Of a stretch of 64,000 nt of DNA, positions 1-8,782 are shown piece by piece; within the stretch, counting starts at the first letter, position 1; each line of letters opens with the position of its first letter. The stretch comes from Sulfobacillus sp. GTDB taxonomy: Bacteria; Bacillota; Sulfobacillia; Sulfobacillales; Sulfobacillaceae. Made by a program: the position numbers and the translations under genes. The notes below the pieces were generated by a model. It saw only the letters and a program-made list of their open reading frames with translations. It was not told the DNA's origin and did no database searches. Location of the stretch: positions 124,001 to 188,000 of the forward strand of contig DAIDDL010000001.1 of assembly GCA_027309085.1 (NCBI GenBank), in the 5' to 3' direction.

Positions 1-447
1 AATTCTCATGGGGCGGGAGCATCATCCAACCTGAGCCTTTAAGCGCAGCAGCCACGCGGGATGTCAGCCAATCCGCTGGCTGCTCGCTTATTCGCCAAAC
101 CCGAGGCTTGCAGGAATTTGGTGGGTTTGGAACGGGAGGGCTGGCTTGCTGCGCGATGGTGAAGTCCGATATATTCAGCCTCGGGTGGGCAAGAGAGATC
201 CTGTCTGGAGAATTTCTGCACAGAGCAGTCACAGTATTTTTGTGATCTGGTGCAGCAGGATTTTATCAATGGGTGACGAATCATTATGCTGTAGCTAGCG
301 CGTAAATTTGGCAGGCCCTCCAACTCCCATCAGCATTCGTGGCAAACGGCATTCCCACCCGTTCTTTTGTCGCAATTGTGGGTCTATGAGATTTTTCCAG
401 CGCGAGCATCTATTGCATTGAAATCCAAACTCAAGGAGGCCCGTCTT
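1..447. other. Intergenic left edge, no supported gene
   Basis: I find no coding region here that has a plausible ribosome binding site together with a recognisable protein. Reading frames exist on both strands, but their translations are low-complexity and resemble no family I know. The segment probably holds the promoter of the transporter gene that follows. Confidence 0.4.
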
Positions 448-1671
448 ATGTCAACCCAGCCCCGCTCTGATTCCGCGCCTATGGTGACGGTGCGTTCCGT
501 CGCGGGACGCAGTCCAGCCATGTTTGCGCTGATCGTGATTATTTCCGCTATCCCTGCCTTTTTAGAAGGATTCGATACGAACCTGTACACGTTTGGATCC
601 CCATTTGTGGTGCACAATGTACACGGCACGGTGGCGCTCTTGGGCGAGGTGTCCACGGGATACGCACTGGGAATCGCCATATTCAGCATGGTGGGCGGCT
701 ACCTGTTTGACCGCTTTTCCGTGAAATATACTATTATGGCGTCCGTTGTCATCTTTGCGGTATTCACTGTCTGGACGGGGTATGTCACGAGCCCGGCCGG
801 CCTGTTTGCAGCCCGGTTGGGAGTGGGCATTGGCGTCGGGATCTTTCAGCCGGCTATTGTGGCGCTGCTGGGAGATATTTTCTTTGAAACAAGGGGGCGC
901 GCCGTGTCGGCTTTCGCCGTATTCTTTGGGTTGGGGCTCTTTATTGGCCCGAACCTCATGAATCCTTTTCTGCCTCACTACCGAACTCCTTTTATTTTGT
1001 CAGGGCTGGCCGCTGTCATCTCTCTGCTCCTATTTTATTTTGTGATTCCGAAGACCTATAAGAAACCGGAACGCCGCGGGATCGGATTTTCTGGCATCTT
1101 TCACCGCAATGTTGCCGTGCTGTCGGTCGCTATTTTCCTCTTTGGCATTGCGCTATTCGGGTTTCTCGGATATTACTCGGATTATCTGCTGAAAGGGATT
1201 GCCCTGTCGTCCGCTCATGCCGCGGAGGTGGTCTCGATGGGAGGGCTGGGCGGCTTCATCTGCGCATTTCCTATCGGCTATATGGCGGATAAGCTGGGAC
1301 GCAAACGGGTCGTGTCATTTGCCGCCCTGTTGATTGCCATTGGCTGCCTGGGGATGTTCAGCGTGGGCAGCATCACCGCCTTGCTGGTGCTCACCTTTGC
1401 TTTCGGAGCTGGCTGGGGCATCTTTGTGGATTTGGTCGCGACGATGGGGCAGGACTCGGTGGATGACTCGATAGCGGGCACCGTGACAGGCTGGCTGTTC
1501 TTGGTGTTCAATGTAGGCGCGCTTCTGGGCGGGCCGCTGTTTGCCTCTTTGCTTCCGGAGGGGTTTGAGACCGCTGGCCTGATTACCTTGGGCCTCTCCA
1601 GCGTCTTGGCGCTGGCGTTTACCCTGATGACCCGGCCCATCGAGCAAAGCAACATCGCTTTGGCGGAATAG
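448..1671 (+). CDS. MFS transporter
   Basis: A 407-residue polytopic membrane protein of the major facilitator superfamily, probably a proton-coupled metabolite transporter; the substrate is unknown. Near residues 80-92 the loop 2-3 signature is visible as GGYLFDRFSVKY, and its half-repeat GYMADKLGRKRV sits near residue 280, as in 12-helix MFS proteins. The ATG at 448 is chosen because AAGGAGG lies 8 bases upstream; the open frame reaches back to 367 but with no ribosome site. The gene stands alone and is closed by a strong hairpin. Confidence 0.88.
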   Translation: MSTQPRSDSAPMVTVRSVAGRSPAMFALIVIISAIPAFLEGFDTNLYTFGSPFVVHNVHGTVALLGEVSTGYALGIAIFSMVGGYLFDRFSVKYTIMASVVIFAVFTVWTGYVTSPAGLFAARLGVGIGVGIFQPAIVALLGDIFFETRGRAVSAFAVFFGLGLFIGPNLMNPFLPHYRTPFILSGLAAVISLLLFYFVIPKTYKKPERRGIGFSGIFHRNVAVLSVAIFLFGIALFGFLGYYSDYLLKGIALSSAHAAEVVSMGGLGGFICAFPIGYMADKLGRKRVVSFAALLIAIGCLGMFSVGSITALLVLTFAFGAGWGIFVDLVATMGQDSVDDSIAGTVTGWLFLVFNVGALLGGPLFASLLPEGFETAGLITLGLSSVLALAFTLMTRPIEQSNIALAE

Positions 1672-1681
1672 GCGGATCACC

Positions 1682-1725
1682 ATGCACAAAGGCGGGCCAG
1701 CCTCTTGCGGCCCGCCTTTGTGCAT
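1682..1725 (+). terminator. Long perfect hairpin after the MFS gene
   Basis: The 17-base arms ATGCACAAAGGCGGGCC (1682-1698) and GGCCCGCCTTTGTGCAT (1709-1725) are perfectly complementary around a 10-base loop. There is no long T run, but the position 11 bases after the stop codon fits transcription termination. Confidence 0.7.
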
Positions 1726-1769
1726 AGTCTACAATATGAGGGCGGGATTAGATGAAGGGAGAGCACGAG

Positions 1770-1955
1770 ATGAAGAACGTGGAATTTTCCGTGGAGGATG
1801 GCATTTTGACGATACGGGTTGACCTGTCACAGGAATTTGGACGCTCCGGGTCCGGCAAATCGGTGATTATCGCTTCCACTGAGGGCAATGCGGTGCTGCC
1901 TGACCGTGATGAGCGGGTCGGTCTCAATGTGTATAAGCTGGTCAAAAAACCTTGA
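1770..1955 (+). CDS. Small conserved-looking protein, function unknown
   Basis: A 61-residue, soluble, mixed-charge protein beginning MKNVEFSVEDG, with a GSGKSVIIAST segment near residues 27-37. That segment is too short and out of context to be a P-loop. The ATG at 1770 has AAGGGAG about 9 bases upstream; an in-frame start at 1752 has none. It looks like the short conserved proteins of unknown function found singly in Firmicutes. I cannot assign a role. Confidence 0.6.
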   Translation: MKNVEFSVEDGILTIRVDLSQEFGRSGSGKSVIIASTEGNAVLPDRDERVGLNVYKLVKKP

Positions 1956-2096
1956 GAGCGCAAAGCCCGAGAAAAGGGGACCGGGAGCAGACCATTTAGG
2001 GACTGCGGAGTCTTTGCCACAAAAGGCGGCAGACAAGCCGTTCGGGCCCATTCCGCATTAGGGGAACGGGCCGGAATGGCAAAAAATGAAACGGGA

Positions 2097-3785
2097 TTAA
2101 TAATGGTTCTGCGCGGCCATGGCGCGGCCGAGCCGATTGAGAATGTCGGGCGCGTCCAGACGTCCCATCAGGACTTCCACAAAGACCAGCCGGTCTTTGG
2201 CGATCTCGGCGGCCGCCAGCGCGTCATCCAGCTGCTGCACGGTGGACACTTGGAGGGCCAGGCAGGTGCTGTCTCCGAAAACCCGCGGGAGCTGGTGGTA
2301 GCTCCACATGGGGATGTCATTGTAAGGTTCGTCGGGACCGTGAATGGCGCGCTCCACTGTGTAGCCGTCATTGTTCAGCAGCATGACAATCGGGTGGAGC
2401 CGCCATTTAATCATCGTGGACAGTTCCTGAACGGTAAGCTGGAAGGAGCCGTCGCCGATGACTAAAATATTGCGCCGGTCCGGGAAGGCCAGCTGCGTGC
2501 CCAAAAGTGCCGGCAGGGTGTAGCCGATGGAGCCCCATAGCGGCTGACCGACAAAAGCGGTGTGCTCAGGAATGGGGATTGATGCGGCGCCAAAGTAGGC
2601 CGTACCCTGATCTGCGATGAGCACATCCCCCGGGATGAGGAACTGGCTGAAACGGGACCAAAAATGCTCTTGGGTCAAAGCCGCCGTCCTGTCCTTCCCA
2701 GGCTCCGCCTGGCGGGGCGCTTCTGCGGCGGAGGCCGGGAGAATATCCAGTGTGGACGGGTCCCGGGGCTCAAAGTTTCCGCTTAGTGCCGTTAAAAGCT
2801 CTTCCATATTCACGCGGTCATAGCGCACCGCGCCGATATTGGTATGGTGGGGATGCACTGCAATGGCGGTGTCGAGGTCAATGCCGTCAGTGAAGCTCCC
2901 GGTCAGGGTGTCAATTAGCTGCACGCCCACCAGAATCAGACAATCCGACTGGGCGATGCGCTCCTTAAGATACTCTGCGCTCAACCCGCCGTTGTATACA
3001 CCGATGAACTGGGGGTGATTCTCCGCAATGACTCCCTTGCCCATGCTCAATGTCGCGACAGGAAACCCCGAGCGCTCCACGAGGTGCAGCAAAGAGGCTT
3101 CGGCATGATAGCGGTTCACCTCAAAGTCTGCTAAAATAACGGGCTTGCGGGCCGATCGCGCGCGGCGTGCGATCTGGGCGCGCACCTCCTCAAGGTTGGC
3201 AGGGTCACTGGCGGGAAGGTCCAGGGAGCCAAGAAGCGGGCCTGCAGGAGGGGCTGCGGGCTGGCCGCTGACATCAGACGGCAGGGCGATGTACACGGGG
3301 CGCTTGGAGGTCCAGCACGTACGGAGCACCCGGTCGATTTCCAAAGGGGCTGTGTCCGCCTGCAAAATGGTCTGGGCTGCAGTCACCTCCCGGTAGGCCG
3401 CGTGGAAATGGCCAAACTGTCCGTCCGCCAGCGAGTGGTGCACCAAGAGGCCCTGGGCCATGACCGACGTGGCCGGAGTTCCTGTGATGGCCACGACGGG
3501 GACTCTTTCCGCGAAGGATCCGGCCACGCCGTTTATGGCGCTCAGCTCTCCCACCCCGTAGGTGGTGACCAGAGCTCCAATGCCTTTAAGGCGGGCGTAT
3601 CCGTCCGCGGCGTAAGCGGCGTTGAGCTCGTTGCGGTTGCCCACCCATGTCATTGTTTCATGAGTCATCACCTGGCTGAGAAAGTTTAAGTTGTAGTCGC
3701 CAGGCACGCCAAACAGGTGGTCTATGCCGAGTTCAGCCAGGCGGTCCAGAAGGTAGCGGCCAACGGTGTATGTGGGGTTCTCCAT
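2097..3785 (-). CDS. Thiamine-diphosphate 2-keto-acid (pyruvate/indolepyruvate) decarboxylase
   Basis: A 562-residue ThDP enzyme that should decarboxylate a 2-keto acid to an aldehyde in the cytoplasm. Visible features are the activating glutamate in NELNAAYAADGYAR (Glu53), the paired catalytic histidines LVHHSLAD (His116-His117), and the ThDP-binding block GDGS...LLNNDGYTVE in the last quarter. NNDGYTVERAIHG resembles indolepyruvate and branched-chain keto-acid decarboxylases more than bacterial pyruvate decarboxylase. The ATG at 3785 has AGGAGAG 8 bases upstream. The gene diverges from a MarR gene and an alcohol dehydrogenase, which suggests keto acid to aldehyde to alcohol. The substrate is uncertain. 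Confidence 0.88.
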   Translation of the reverse strand: MENPTYTVGRYLLDRLAELGIDHLFGVPGDYNLNFLSQVMTHETMTWVGNRNELNAAYAADGYARLKGIGALVTTYGVGELSAINGVAGSFAERVPVVAITGTPATSVMAQGLLVHHSLADGQFGHFHAAYREVTAAQTILQADTAPLEIDRVLRTCWTSKRPVYIALPSDVSGQPAAPPAGPLLGSLDLPASDPANLEEVRAQIARRARSARKPVILADFEVNRYHAEASLLHLVERSGFPVATLSMGKGVIAENHPQFIGVYNGGLSAEYLKERIAQSDCLILVGVQLIDTLTGSFTDGIDLDTAIAVHPHHTNIGAVRYDRVNMEELLTALSGNFEPRDPSTLDILPASAAEAPRQAEPGKDRTAALTQEHFWSRFSQFLIPGDVLIADQGTAYFGAASIPIPEHTAFVGQPLWGSIGYTLPALLGTQLAFPDRRNILVIGDGSFQLTVQELSTMIKWRLHPIVMLLNNDGYTVERAIHGPDEPYNDIPMWSYHQLPRVFGDSTCLALQVSTVQQLDDALAAAEIAKDRLVFVEVLMGRLDAPDILNRLGRAMAAQNHY

Positions 3786-3810
3786 GTGTGTCACTCTCCT
3801 CGGAAAATAG

Positions 3811-3825
3811 GTCAATAGATTTGAC
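3811..3825. promoter_or_regulatory. Operator-like palindrome 1 at the decarboxylase promoter
   Basis: GTCAATAGATTTGAC: 5-base inverted arms around 5 bases. It lies just downstream of the -10 element of the minus-strand promoter, where a bound repressor would block transcription. It shares its arms with the palindrome at 3854-3868, 43 bp away centre to centre. Confidence 0.6.
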
Positions 3826-3829
3826 TTAT

Positions 3830-3858
3830 AGTGTATAGGGCGGGGTGTGTTAAGTCAA
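3830..3858 (-). promoter_or_regulatory. Promoter of the decarboxylase gene
   Basis: On the minus strand TTGACT (3858-3853) is followed after 17 bases by TACACT (3835-3830). The -35 box lies within one operator palindrome and the start region overlaps the other. Confidence 0.6.
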
Positions 3859-3868
3859 TAACATTGAC
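3854..3868. promoter_or_regulatory. Operator-like palindrome 2 at the decarboxylase promoter
   Basis: GTCAATAACATTGAC: perfect 6-base arms around AAC. Symmetry continues outward with TTA and TAA on either side. It covers the -35 box. The adjacent divergent gene encodes a MarR-type dimer, the obvious candidate ligand; this is inference. Confidence 0.65.
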
Positions 3869-4095
3869 ATAAAGCAATTGGACGAAATTTGGTGGCTGCA
3901 GCCCTGCGGTGAAGAAAAAGCCGGACTGTGGATAGATTTCTGTGGGCTTGTGCTATCATGGACGGGTCAAGGCTTCAGGGCCGCTAGGTTTGCTTCACGC
4001 GCTGAACCCCATCGCAGTCCCCCGTTCCTTTACGTGTGGGCCGGCGATGCGCGGGACTGCGATACATGGCCGGAACCGGACGGAGGGGAAATGCT

Positions 4096-4557
4096 ATGGA
4101 CGACCGCCGCAAGTCGCAGCTCAACAAAATCTTGGTGCTCTTCTATTTCGCCTACCGGACATTCACGGATAAGCCCGATCAAATTCTGGCCAAGCATCAC
4201 CTGCAGCGGGTGCACCACCGCATTCTGTTCTTTGTGGGGCATTTCCCCGGCCTCACCGTCAATCAGTTGCTGGCCATGCTGGAAGTCAGCAAACAGGCGC
4301 TGCATAAACCGCTGAAGCAACTGGTTGAACTGGGTTTCATCCACAACACCCCGGCTGAGCGTGACAGGCGCAGCCGGCTTTTGACCCTGACAGACACTGG
4401 GGAGGCGCTGGAGAAAGAACTGAGCGACGCCCAGAGGGTTTTTCTCGATCAGATCTTTACGGAAGCGGGAATCGGCACCGAAGAGGCGTGGGTGCAGATT
4501 ATGGCCGCGCTGTCCCAAAAAAGGCCCGCGGTAGGATTCCTCAAGGATCTGCAGTAA
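4096..4557 (+). CDS. MarR-family transcriptional regulator
   Basis: A 153-residue winged-helix regulator. The helix-turn-helix lies around residues 52-80 (TVNQLLAMLEVSKQALHKPL) and the wing holds the typical AERDRRSRLLTLTDTG stretch. MarR proteins bind short palindromes as dimers and usually repress neighbouring genes until a small aromatic or oxidised ligand binds. The ATG at 4096 is preceded by GGAGGGG. It is divergent from the decarboxylase gene, whose promoter carries two matching palindromes, and precedes the alcohol dehydrogenase by about 100 bp. It is therefore likely to be the local regulator. Confidence 0.85.
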   Translation: MDDRRKSQLNKILVLFYFAYRTFTDKPDQILAKHHLQRVHHRILFFVGHFPGLTVNQLLAMLEVSKQALHKPLKQLVELGFIHNTPAERDRRSRLLTLTDTGEALEKELSDAQRVFLDQIFTEAGIGTEEAWVQIMAALSQKRPAVGFLKDLQ

Positions 4558-4661
4558 AGAGCCTGCCAAGCCGGACGCCCGACAGCGCTCCCGGTGTGGA
4601 AGGCAAGAACACACAGAGAGGCTGGTATTGTCCATGATAGGACTGTTTGCCGGATTCCCCC

Positions 4662-5846
4662 ATGAGCTATAAAGCCATCCGCTATCACTTATCCCTGCCA
4701 AGATTGGCTCGGCAGAAATTTCTTCCCCGCACGGCCAAGATGGGGGCGGTCTCGTCCCTGAAATCTGAAATGGTCGCGGAGCCCGAGGTGGCCTCACGCC
4801 CTGGCTGGATCCGGGTCAAGCCCGTTTTGTCCGGGATCTGCGGTTCCGATTCCTCGCTGCTGCTCGGCAGCAGTTCTCCCTATTTGGCTCCTCTAACGTC
4901 CTTTCCTGCCGTTCTCGGCCATGAAGTGGTGGCGCGCGTCGCCGACGGCAGCGATGCTTGGGTCAAAGATACGCTGGTGGCAGTGAATCCCTCTCTCTCA
5001 TGTCTGGCCTTGGGATCGGACACTCTCTGCCCGGCTTGTGCCAGCAATCAGCCCAATTGGTGCCATCACCGCAGCCGGCACGACCTGGGTCTGCTCATCG
5101 GATTTCACAAGGATTATCCCGGAGGGTTCGGACAATATATGTGGGTGCCCGAGGGGCAGCTGGTGGCAGTGCCGCCCTTGATGCCGCCGTCGCGCGCGGT
5201 TCTGACCGAACCCCTGACCATTGTCCTGCATGGCCTGTCCCATGCTGACTGGGACAGGGTGCGCTCGGTGCTGGTGATTGGAGCCGGCACGGTAGGTCTG
5301 CTGACGCTTTTGGCTTTGCGGGAGGGCCATCCGGCAGCGGACGTGGTCAGTGTCGCCCGGTATCCCCAGCAAGCCGAATGGGCGGGCAGACTGGGCGCCC
5401 GGGTTGTTGTGCGGAGCCTCGCGGACGAGGCGGTAAACGCCTACACCGGAGCACCCGCTCCCCGCCTGTGGAACGCGCCGGTTTGGCGCCCCGCCGGATT
5501 TGACCTGGTCATCGATGCGGCGGGCACAGGGTCCTCCCTGCAAGATGCGCTGGGTGCGGCGGCCCCGGGCGGGCAAGTGCTTCTCATAGGGGGCACGGGG
5601 GAGGTGAAACTGGACCTGACGCCTGTGTGGTCGCGGGACGTGACGCTCTTCGGCACGTTTGGATACGGCGGCACAGAGCATGACCTCTTCTCGGAGGCCA
5701 TCGCGCTGTTGGAAAACACCGATGTGCCGGCCGAGGATCTGGTGACCCATATCTATGCGGCCCGCGACTATAAAACGGCCTTTCACACCGTCTGGAACAA
5801 AAATTTGGGGGCTATCAAGGTCTGCCTGAACGATTTTGAGGGATAG
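4662..5846 (+). CDS. Zinc-dependent alcohol dehydrogenase (MDR family)
   Basis: A 394-residue medium-chain dehydrogenase. Visible are the catalytic zinc ligands GICGSD (Cys60) and GHE (His87-Glu88), a structural-zinc cysteine cluster CPAC...C near residues 125-140, and the Rossmann motif VIGAGTVGLL near residue 205. It should interconvert an alcohol or polyol and an aldehyde or ketone with NAD(P). The nearby keto-acid decarboxylase suggests reduction of its aldehyde product; a sugar dehydrogenase role is also possible. The start is ambiguous: ATG 4662 has a poor ribosome site, and TTG 4647 has AGGA only 4 bases away. The next gene follows after 18 bp. Confidence 0.8.
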   Translation: MSYKAIRYHLSLPRLARQKFLPRTAKMGAVSSLKSEMVAEPEVASRPGWIRVKPVLSGICGSDSSLLLGSSSPYLAPLTSFPAVLGHEVVARVADGSDAWVKDTLVAVNPSLSCLALGSDTLCPACASNQPNWCHHRSRHDLGLLIGFHKDYPGGFGQYMWVPEGQLVAVPPLMPPSRAVLTEPLTIVLHGLSHADWDRVRSVLVIGAGTVGLLTLLALREGHPAADVVSVARYPQQAEWAGRLGARVVVRSLADEAVNAYTGAPAPRLWNAPVWRPAGFDLVIDAAGTGSSLQDALGAAAPGGQVLLIGGTGEVKLDLTPVWSRDVTLFGTFGYGGTEHDLFSEAIALLENTDVPAEDLVTHIYAARDYKTAFHTVWNKNLGAIKVCLNDFEG

Positions 5847-5864
5847 AGACTGAAGGAGGCCGGC

Positions 5865-7094
5865 GTGACAGAGTCTTTGACCGTACAGCAGCAAGACCTG
5901 AGGCGGTTTCTCTTGTCTTTCCAGGGTCTGAACCCGCTGAGCCGTCCGGTTCCGGACGGCATGGAACCGGATCTGGCCCAGCTGATCCGAAATTTGGAAT
6001 GCGTGCAGATCGACCCCGTGTCCCTCATCGGACGCAATCAGGATCTGGCCTTGCTCGCGCGTCACGACGGATACCGCGCCGGGAGCGTGGATGTTCTGCT
6101 GGCCCGAGGGACAATTTTTGAGTACTCCACGCATGCGGCCTGCTTGCTGCCCATTGAGGATTTTCCCGTGCTGAAAGGGGTGCGCGCCCGCCGCCGCCAG
6201 CAGCTGCAACGGGAGATGGATGACTTGGGCAGCGTGATCGGAGAGGTCTTAACCCGGCTCAATAACGAGGGCCCTCTGACTTCGCGGGCATTTGAGTCGC
6301 CGGCGCGGGTGCAGGGCTATTGGGATGGAGCGGTCGGCACCACCAAAGCAACCTCCCACGCCCTGAATCTGCTGCGGGACGCCGGGATGATACGGGTGGT
6401 GGGCCGTGACCGCTCGTTGCGCACTTTTGACCTGGCTGCCCGGGGCTTGGATGCTGAGGTGGCCCGGCGCAATGAGGAAATCTCGGAAGATGAAGCCGAC
6501 CAGGCTCTGTTTGCCAAATACCTGCGGGCCTTTCGGGTGGTCACGGAGAGAGATCCACTGTGGGGATGGAAGAAGGCAACCCTGAGCCAGCGGCGCAGTC
6601 TCGCCGCGGAGGCCGCCAGCCAGGGCGTTCTCGTTCCGGTTATGATTCAAGAGACGGGGCGGTCCTATTACCTCCGCCGCGAAGATATCGGCCGCATGGA
6701 GTCGTGCATGGGGCAGGAACCTTATGACCTGGAAGATCCCGCCCTCCGCGTGCGGTTTCTCCCACCGTTGGACAATGTATTGTGGGGCCGCGAACGGCTG
6801 CATGATCTCTTTGGGTTCCGGTACGTCTGGGAAATTTACAAACCTCCGGCGCAGCGCCAGTTTGGCGCCTACACCATGCCCATTCTCGCCGGGGACGCGC
6901 TGGTGGGGCGGATGGATGCCCGCCTGTCCAGGGACACCGGGGTGCTCCATGTTCTGCAGATGGCATTCGAGCCGGATTTCCGCTACCCGTCATCTTTTGC
7001 GCAGACGTTGGAGAGAGACTTGCAGCACTTTGCCCGTTCACTGGGAGCCGCCATTGTGGAGCGTCAGATTTCCGGAGAGGGGCGGGGCGTGTGA
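5865..7094 (+). CDS. YcaQ/AlkX-type winged-helix DNA glycosylase
   Basis: A 409-residue protein of the HTH_42 (YcaQ/AlkZ) family. Members remove bulky or crosslinked alkylpurines from DNA; E. coli YcaQ unhooks interstrand crosslinks. The family's catalytic Q-hydrophobic-D motif is present as Q48-I49-D50 in ECVQIDPV, followed by RNQDLALLAR. Tandem winged-helix repeats fit the length. The GTG at 5865 has AAGGAGG 5 bases upstream and lies 18 bp after the dehydrogenase stop, so the two are probably cotranscribed. The exact lesion repaired cannot be read from sequence. Confidence 0.8.
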   Translation: MTESLTVQQQDLRRFLLSFQGLNPLSRPVPDGMEPDLAQLIRNLECVQIDPVSLIGRNQDLALLARHDGYRAGSVDVLLARGTIFEYSTHAACLLPIEDFPVLKGVRARRRQQLQREMDDLGSVIGEVLTRLNNEGPLTSRAFESPARVQGYWDGAVGTTKATSHALNLLRDAGMIRVVGRDRSLRTFDLAARGLDAEVARRNEEISEDEADQALFAKYLRAFRVVTERDPLWGWKKATLSQRRSLAAEAASQGVLVPVMIQETGRSYYLRREDIGRMESCMGQEPYDLEDPALRVRFLPPLDNVLWGRERLHDLFGFRYVWEIYKPPAQRQFGAYTMPILAGDALVGRMDARLSRDTGVLHVLQMAFEPDFRYPSSFAQTLERDLQHFARSLGAAIVERQISGEGRGV

Positions 7095-7174
7095 ACGGGG
7101 TCATAAGGCCTGCAACACGGTAAGATATTCAATATATTCGGAGAACGCCTGAGGGGGGATCTGCACTGGACAGC

Positions 7175-7855
7175 TTGGCGCAGGCTAAGAAAATGGCCGC
7201 GGAACGCGCGGTGGAATTTGTGGAAGACGGCATGACCGTGGGGCTTGGCACGGGGTCAACGGCTTACTGGGCTATTCAGAAGCTGGGGGAGCGGGTCCGC
7301 CAGGGATTGAAAATCCGGGCGATTGGGACATCGGAGCAGACGGAATCCATGGCCCGGGAGCTCGGCATTCCTTTGCTGGACTTTGCCACTGTCAGCGCTT
7401 TGGACGTGGCCATTGACGGGGCCGACGAGGTGGCCAAGTGTTTTGTCCTGACCAAAGGCGGCGGGGGGGCCCTGCTGCGGGAAAAGCTCGTGGCGTCGGC
7501 TGCCAGCCGCTTTATCGTGATCGTGGATAGCACCAAGATAGTCAACCGCCTGGGCCATTTCCCCATGCCGGTGGAGGTGGTCCCGTTCGCATGGGAGCTG
7601 ACTGCGCGGCGGGTCGAGGCCAGCGGGTGCCGCAGCACGCGGCGCTCCCAGCACGACGGCACACCCTTTATCACGGATAATGGAAACTATATTCTGGACT
7701 GCGACTTTGGAGAAATAGCTGATCCGCACAAAACTCATGCCTATCTGAAGGCACTGCCCGGAGTGGTGGAAACCGGATTTTTTATTGATATGGTGTCTGT
7801 CGTGGTCGAGAGTGATGGCCAACGTGTGGATCTGCACTACCCGGAAAACCGATAG
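7175..7855 (+). CDS. rpiA: Ribose-5-phosphate isomerase A
   Basis: Interconverts ribose 5-phosphate and ribulose 5-phosphate in the pentose-phosphate pathway. From the TTG start the known catalytic residues fall at Asp81, Asp84, Lys94 and Glu103 (IDGADE and TKGGGGALLREK), and the phosphate loop is GLGTGSTA. The length of 226 residues is normal. The start is debatable: TTG 7175 is 16 bases from the only good ribosome site (GAGGGGGG, 7151-7158), whereas an in-frame CTG at 7166 is 7 bases away and would add three residues (M-D-S) typical of homologues. Confidence 0.93.
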   Translation: MAQAKKMAAERAVEFVEDGMTVGLGTGSTAYWAIQKLGERVRQGLKIRAIGTSEQTESMARELGIPLLDFATVSALDVAIDGADEVAKCFVLTKGGGGALLREKLVASAASRFIVIVDSTKIVNRLGHFPMPVEVVPFAWELTARRVEASGCRSTRRSQHDGTPFITDNGNYILDCDFGEIADPHKTHAYLKALPGVVETGFFIDMVSVVVESDGQRVDLHYPENR

Positions 7856-7863
7856 CACACACC

Positions 7864-7881
7864 CTCCCCCGCAGGGGGGAG
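7864..7881. terminator. Short GC hairpin between convergent genes
   Basis: CTCCCCC and GGGGGAG pair around a 4-base loop in the 35-bp gap between rpiA and the convergent phosphatase gene. No T run follows, so termination here is only a possibility. Confidence 0.35.
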
Positions 7882-7890
7882 CGCTGGCGG

Positions 7891-8514
7891 TTAAAGCGCG
7901 CCGGCGTGGGCGGGCGGTGCGAGCGGCAGACCCAGCAGTTCAAAATGATCTCCTGAACGGTTGGCGTGCACCCCGGCGACGTTGGAGAAATGCAGGAGCC
8001 CCGAAGACTGCCAGGGCGCCTTCAGGATGTGGAGGGTGACGGCTTTGAGACAGTCGGCGTGGGTAATGGCCACAATCAGCCCCGAGTCATACTGCTCTCC
8101 GACGTCTTGCAGGAACGACGCCATGCGCAGGCCAACGGCACTGAGCTTTTCACCATGCGCGGGAGGGGACTCGGGGTCGCTCTTCCATAACTGGTAGCGC
8201 TCGCTGTCGTGCTGGGCGAGGTCTGAAATGATGCGCCCGTCAAAATCCCCCAGTTTAATCTCATGGAGGCGGGGGTCAATTTGGACGGCGGGGCCATGCG
8301 TTTCTTGCTCCCAGATTTTCGCCGTGTCGATACTGCGCAGAAGCGGGCTGGCATAGATCGCGCGCGGCGGCTGTGCCGCCCACAGGCGGGCCAGGTCTTG
8401 CGCTTCCCGGCGTCCGCGGGCTGTAAGGGCCGGGTCGGAGCGCTCCGACACCAGCATGTTCTGGATATTGGCTTCACTCTCGCCGTGGCGCACAAATAAA
8501 ACAGACAAGGCCAT
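7891..8514 (-). CDS. Histidine phosphatase superfamily protein
   Basis: A 207-residue phosphoglycerate-mutase-like phosphatase. The phosphohistidine motif VRHGESEAN is at the N terminus (Arg9, His10), a second arginine is in YASPLLRSIDTA, the acid is in LHEIKLGDFDG, and the second histidine is in VAITHADCLKA. Many members are broad small-molecule phosphatases, so the substrate is unknown. The ATG at 8514 has AAGGGGG 11 bases upstream; the frame is open to 8607 without better support. Confidence 0.82.
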   Translation of the reverse strand: MALSVLFVRHGESEANIQNMLVSERSDPALTARGRREAQDLARLWAAQPPRAIYASPLLRSIDTAKIWEQETHGPAVQIDPRLHEIKLGDFDGRIISDLAQHDSERYQLWKSDPESPPAHGEKLSAVGLRMASFLQDVGEQYDSGLIVAITHADCLKAVTLHILKAPWQSSGLLHFSNVAGVHANRSGDHFELLGLPLAPPAHAGAL

Positions 8515-8693
8515 AAAATCGTGAACCCCCTTTAGCCGCCTGCTGATTTGACAAGCCAGGCACTTGGCTGTGATGAACTTTCCTAATAGGTATACCGCAT
8601 TTTCCATGGATCCGGAAATTTACGACGCGCTGTTCCCCAGCGGTTTTTGGCATGGGAAGCAGGAATTGGGGATGCACGGAAACGATTCAGAGC

Positions 8694-8722
8694 TTGTCGC
8701 CATCATTTGGAGAGGATATGAT
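8694..8722 (+). promoter_or_regulatory. Candidate promoter of the pRiA4b-like gene
   Basis: TTGTCG (8694-8699), 17 bases, TATGAT (8717-8722), about 60 bp upstream of the start codon. Confidence 0.4.
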
Positions 8723-8782
8723 AGGAATGACTAATCTCGGCCCGTCAAATGCGGGGTAACCAAAGAGGAGCTGTATGGGGTC

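Noticed and set aside
39-323. 94-codon minus-strand frame at the left edge
   Set aside because: Cysteine/arginine-rich random-looking translation with no supporting start signal.
4998-6209. 403-codon minus-strand open frame
   Set aside because: Antisense to the alcohol dehydrogenase and glycosylase genes; no ribosome site and no domain.
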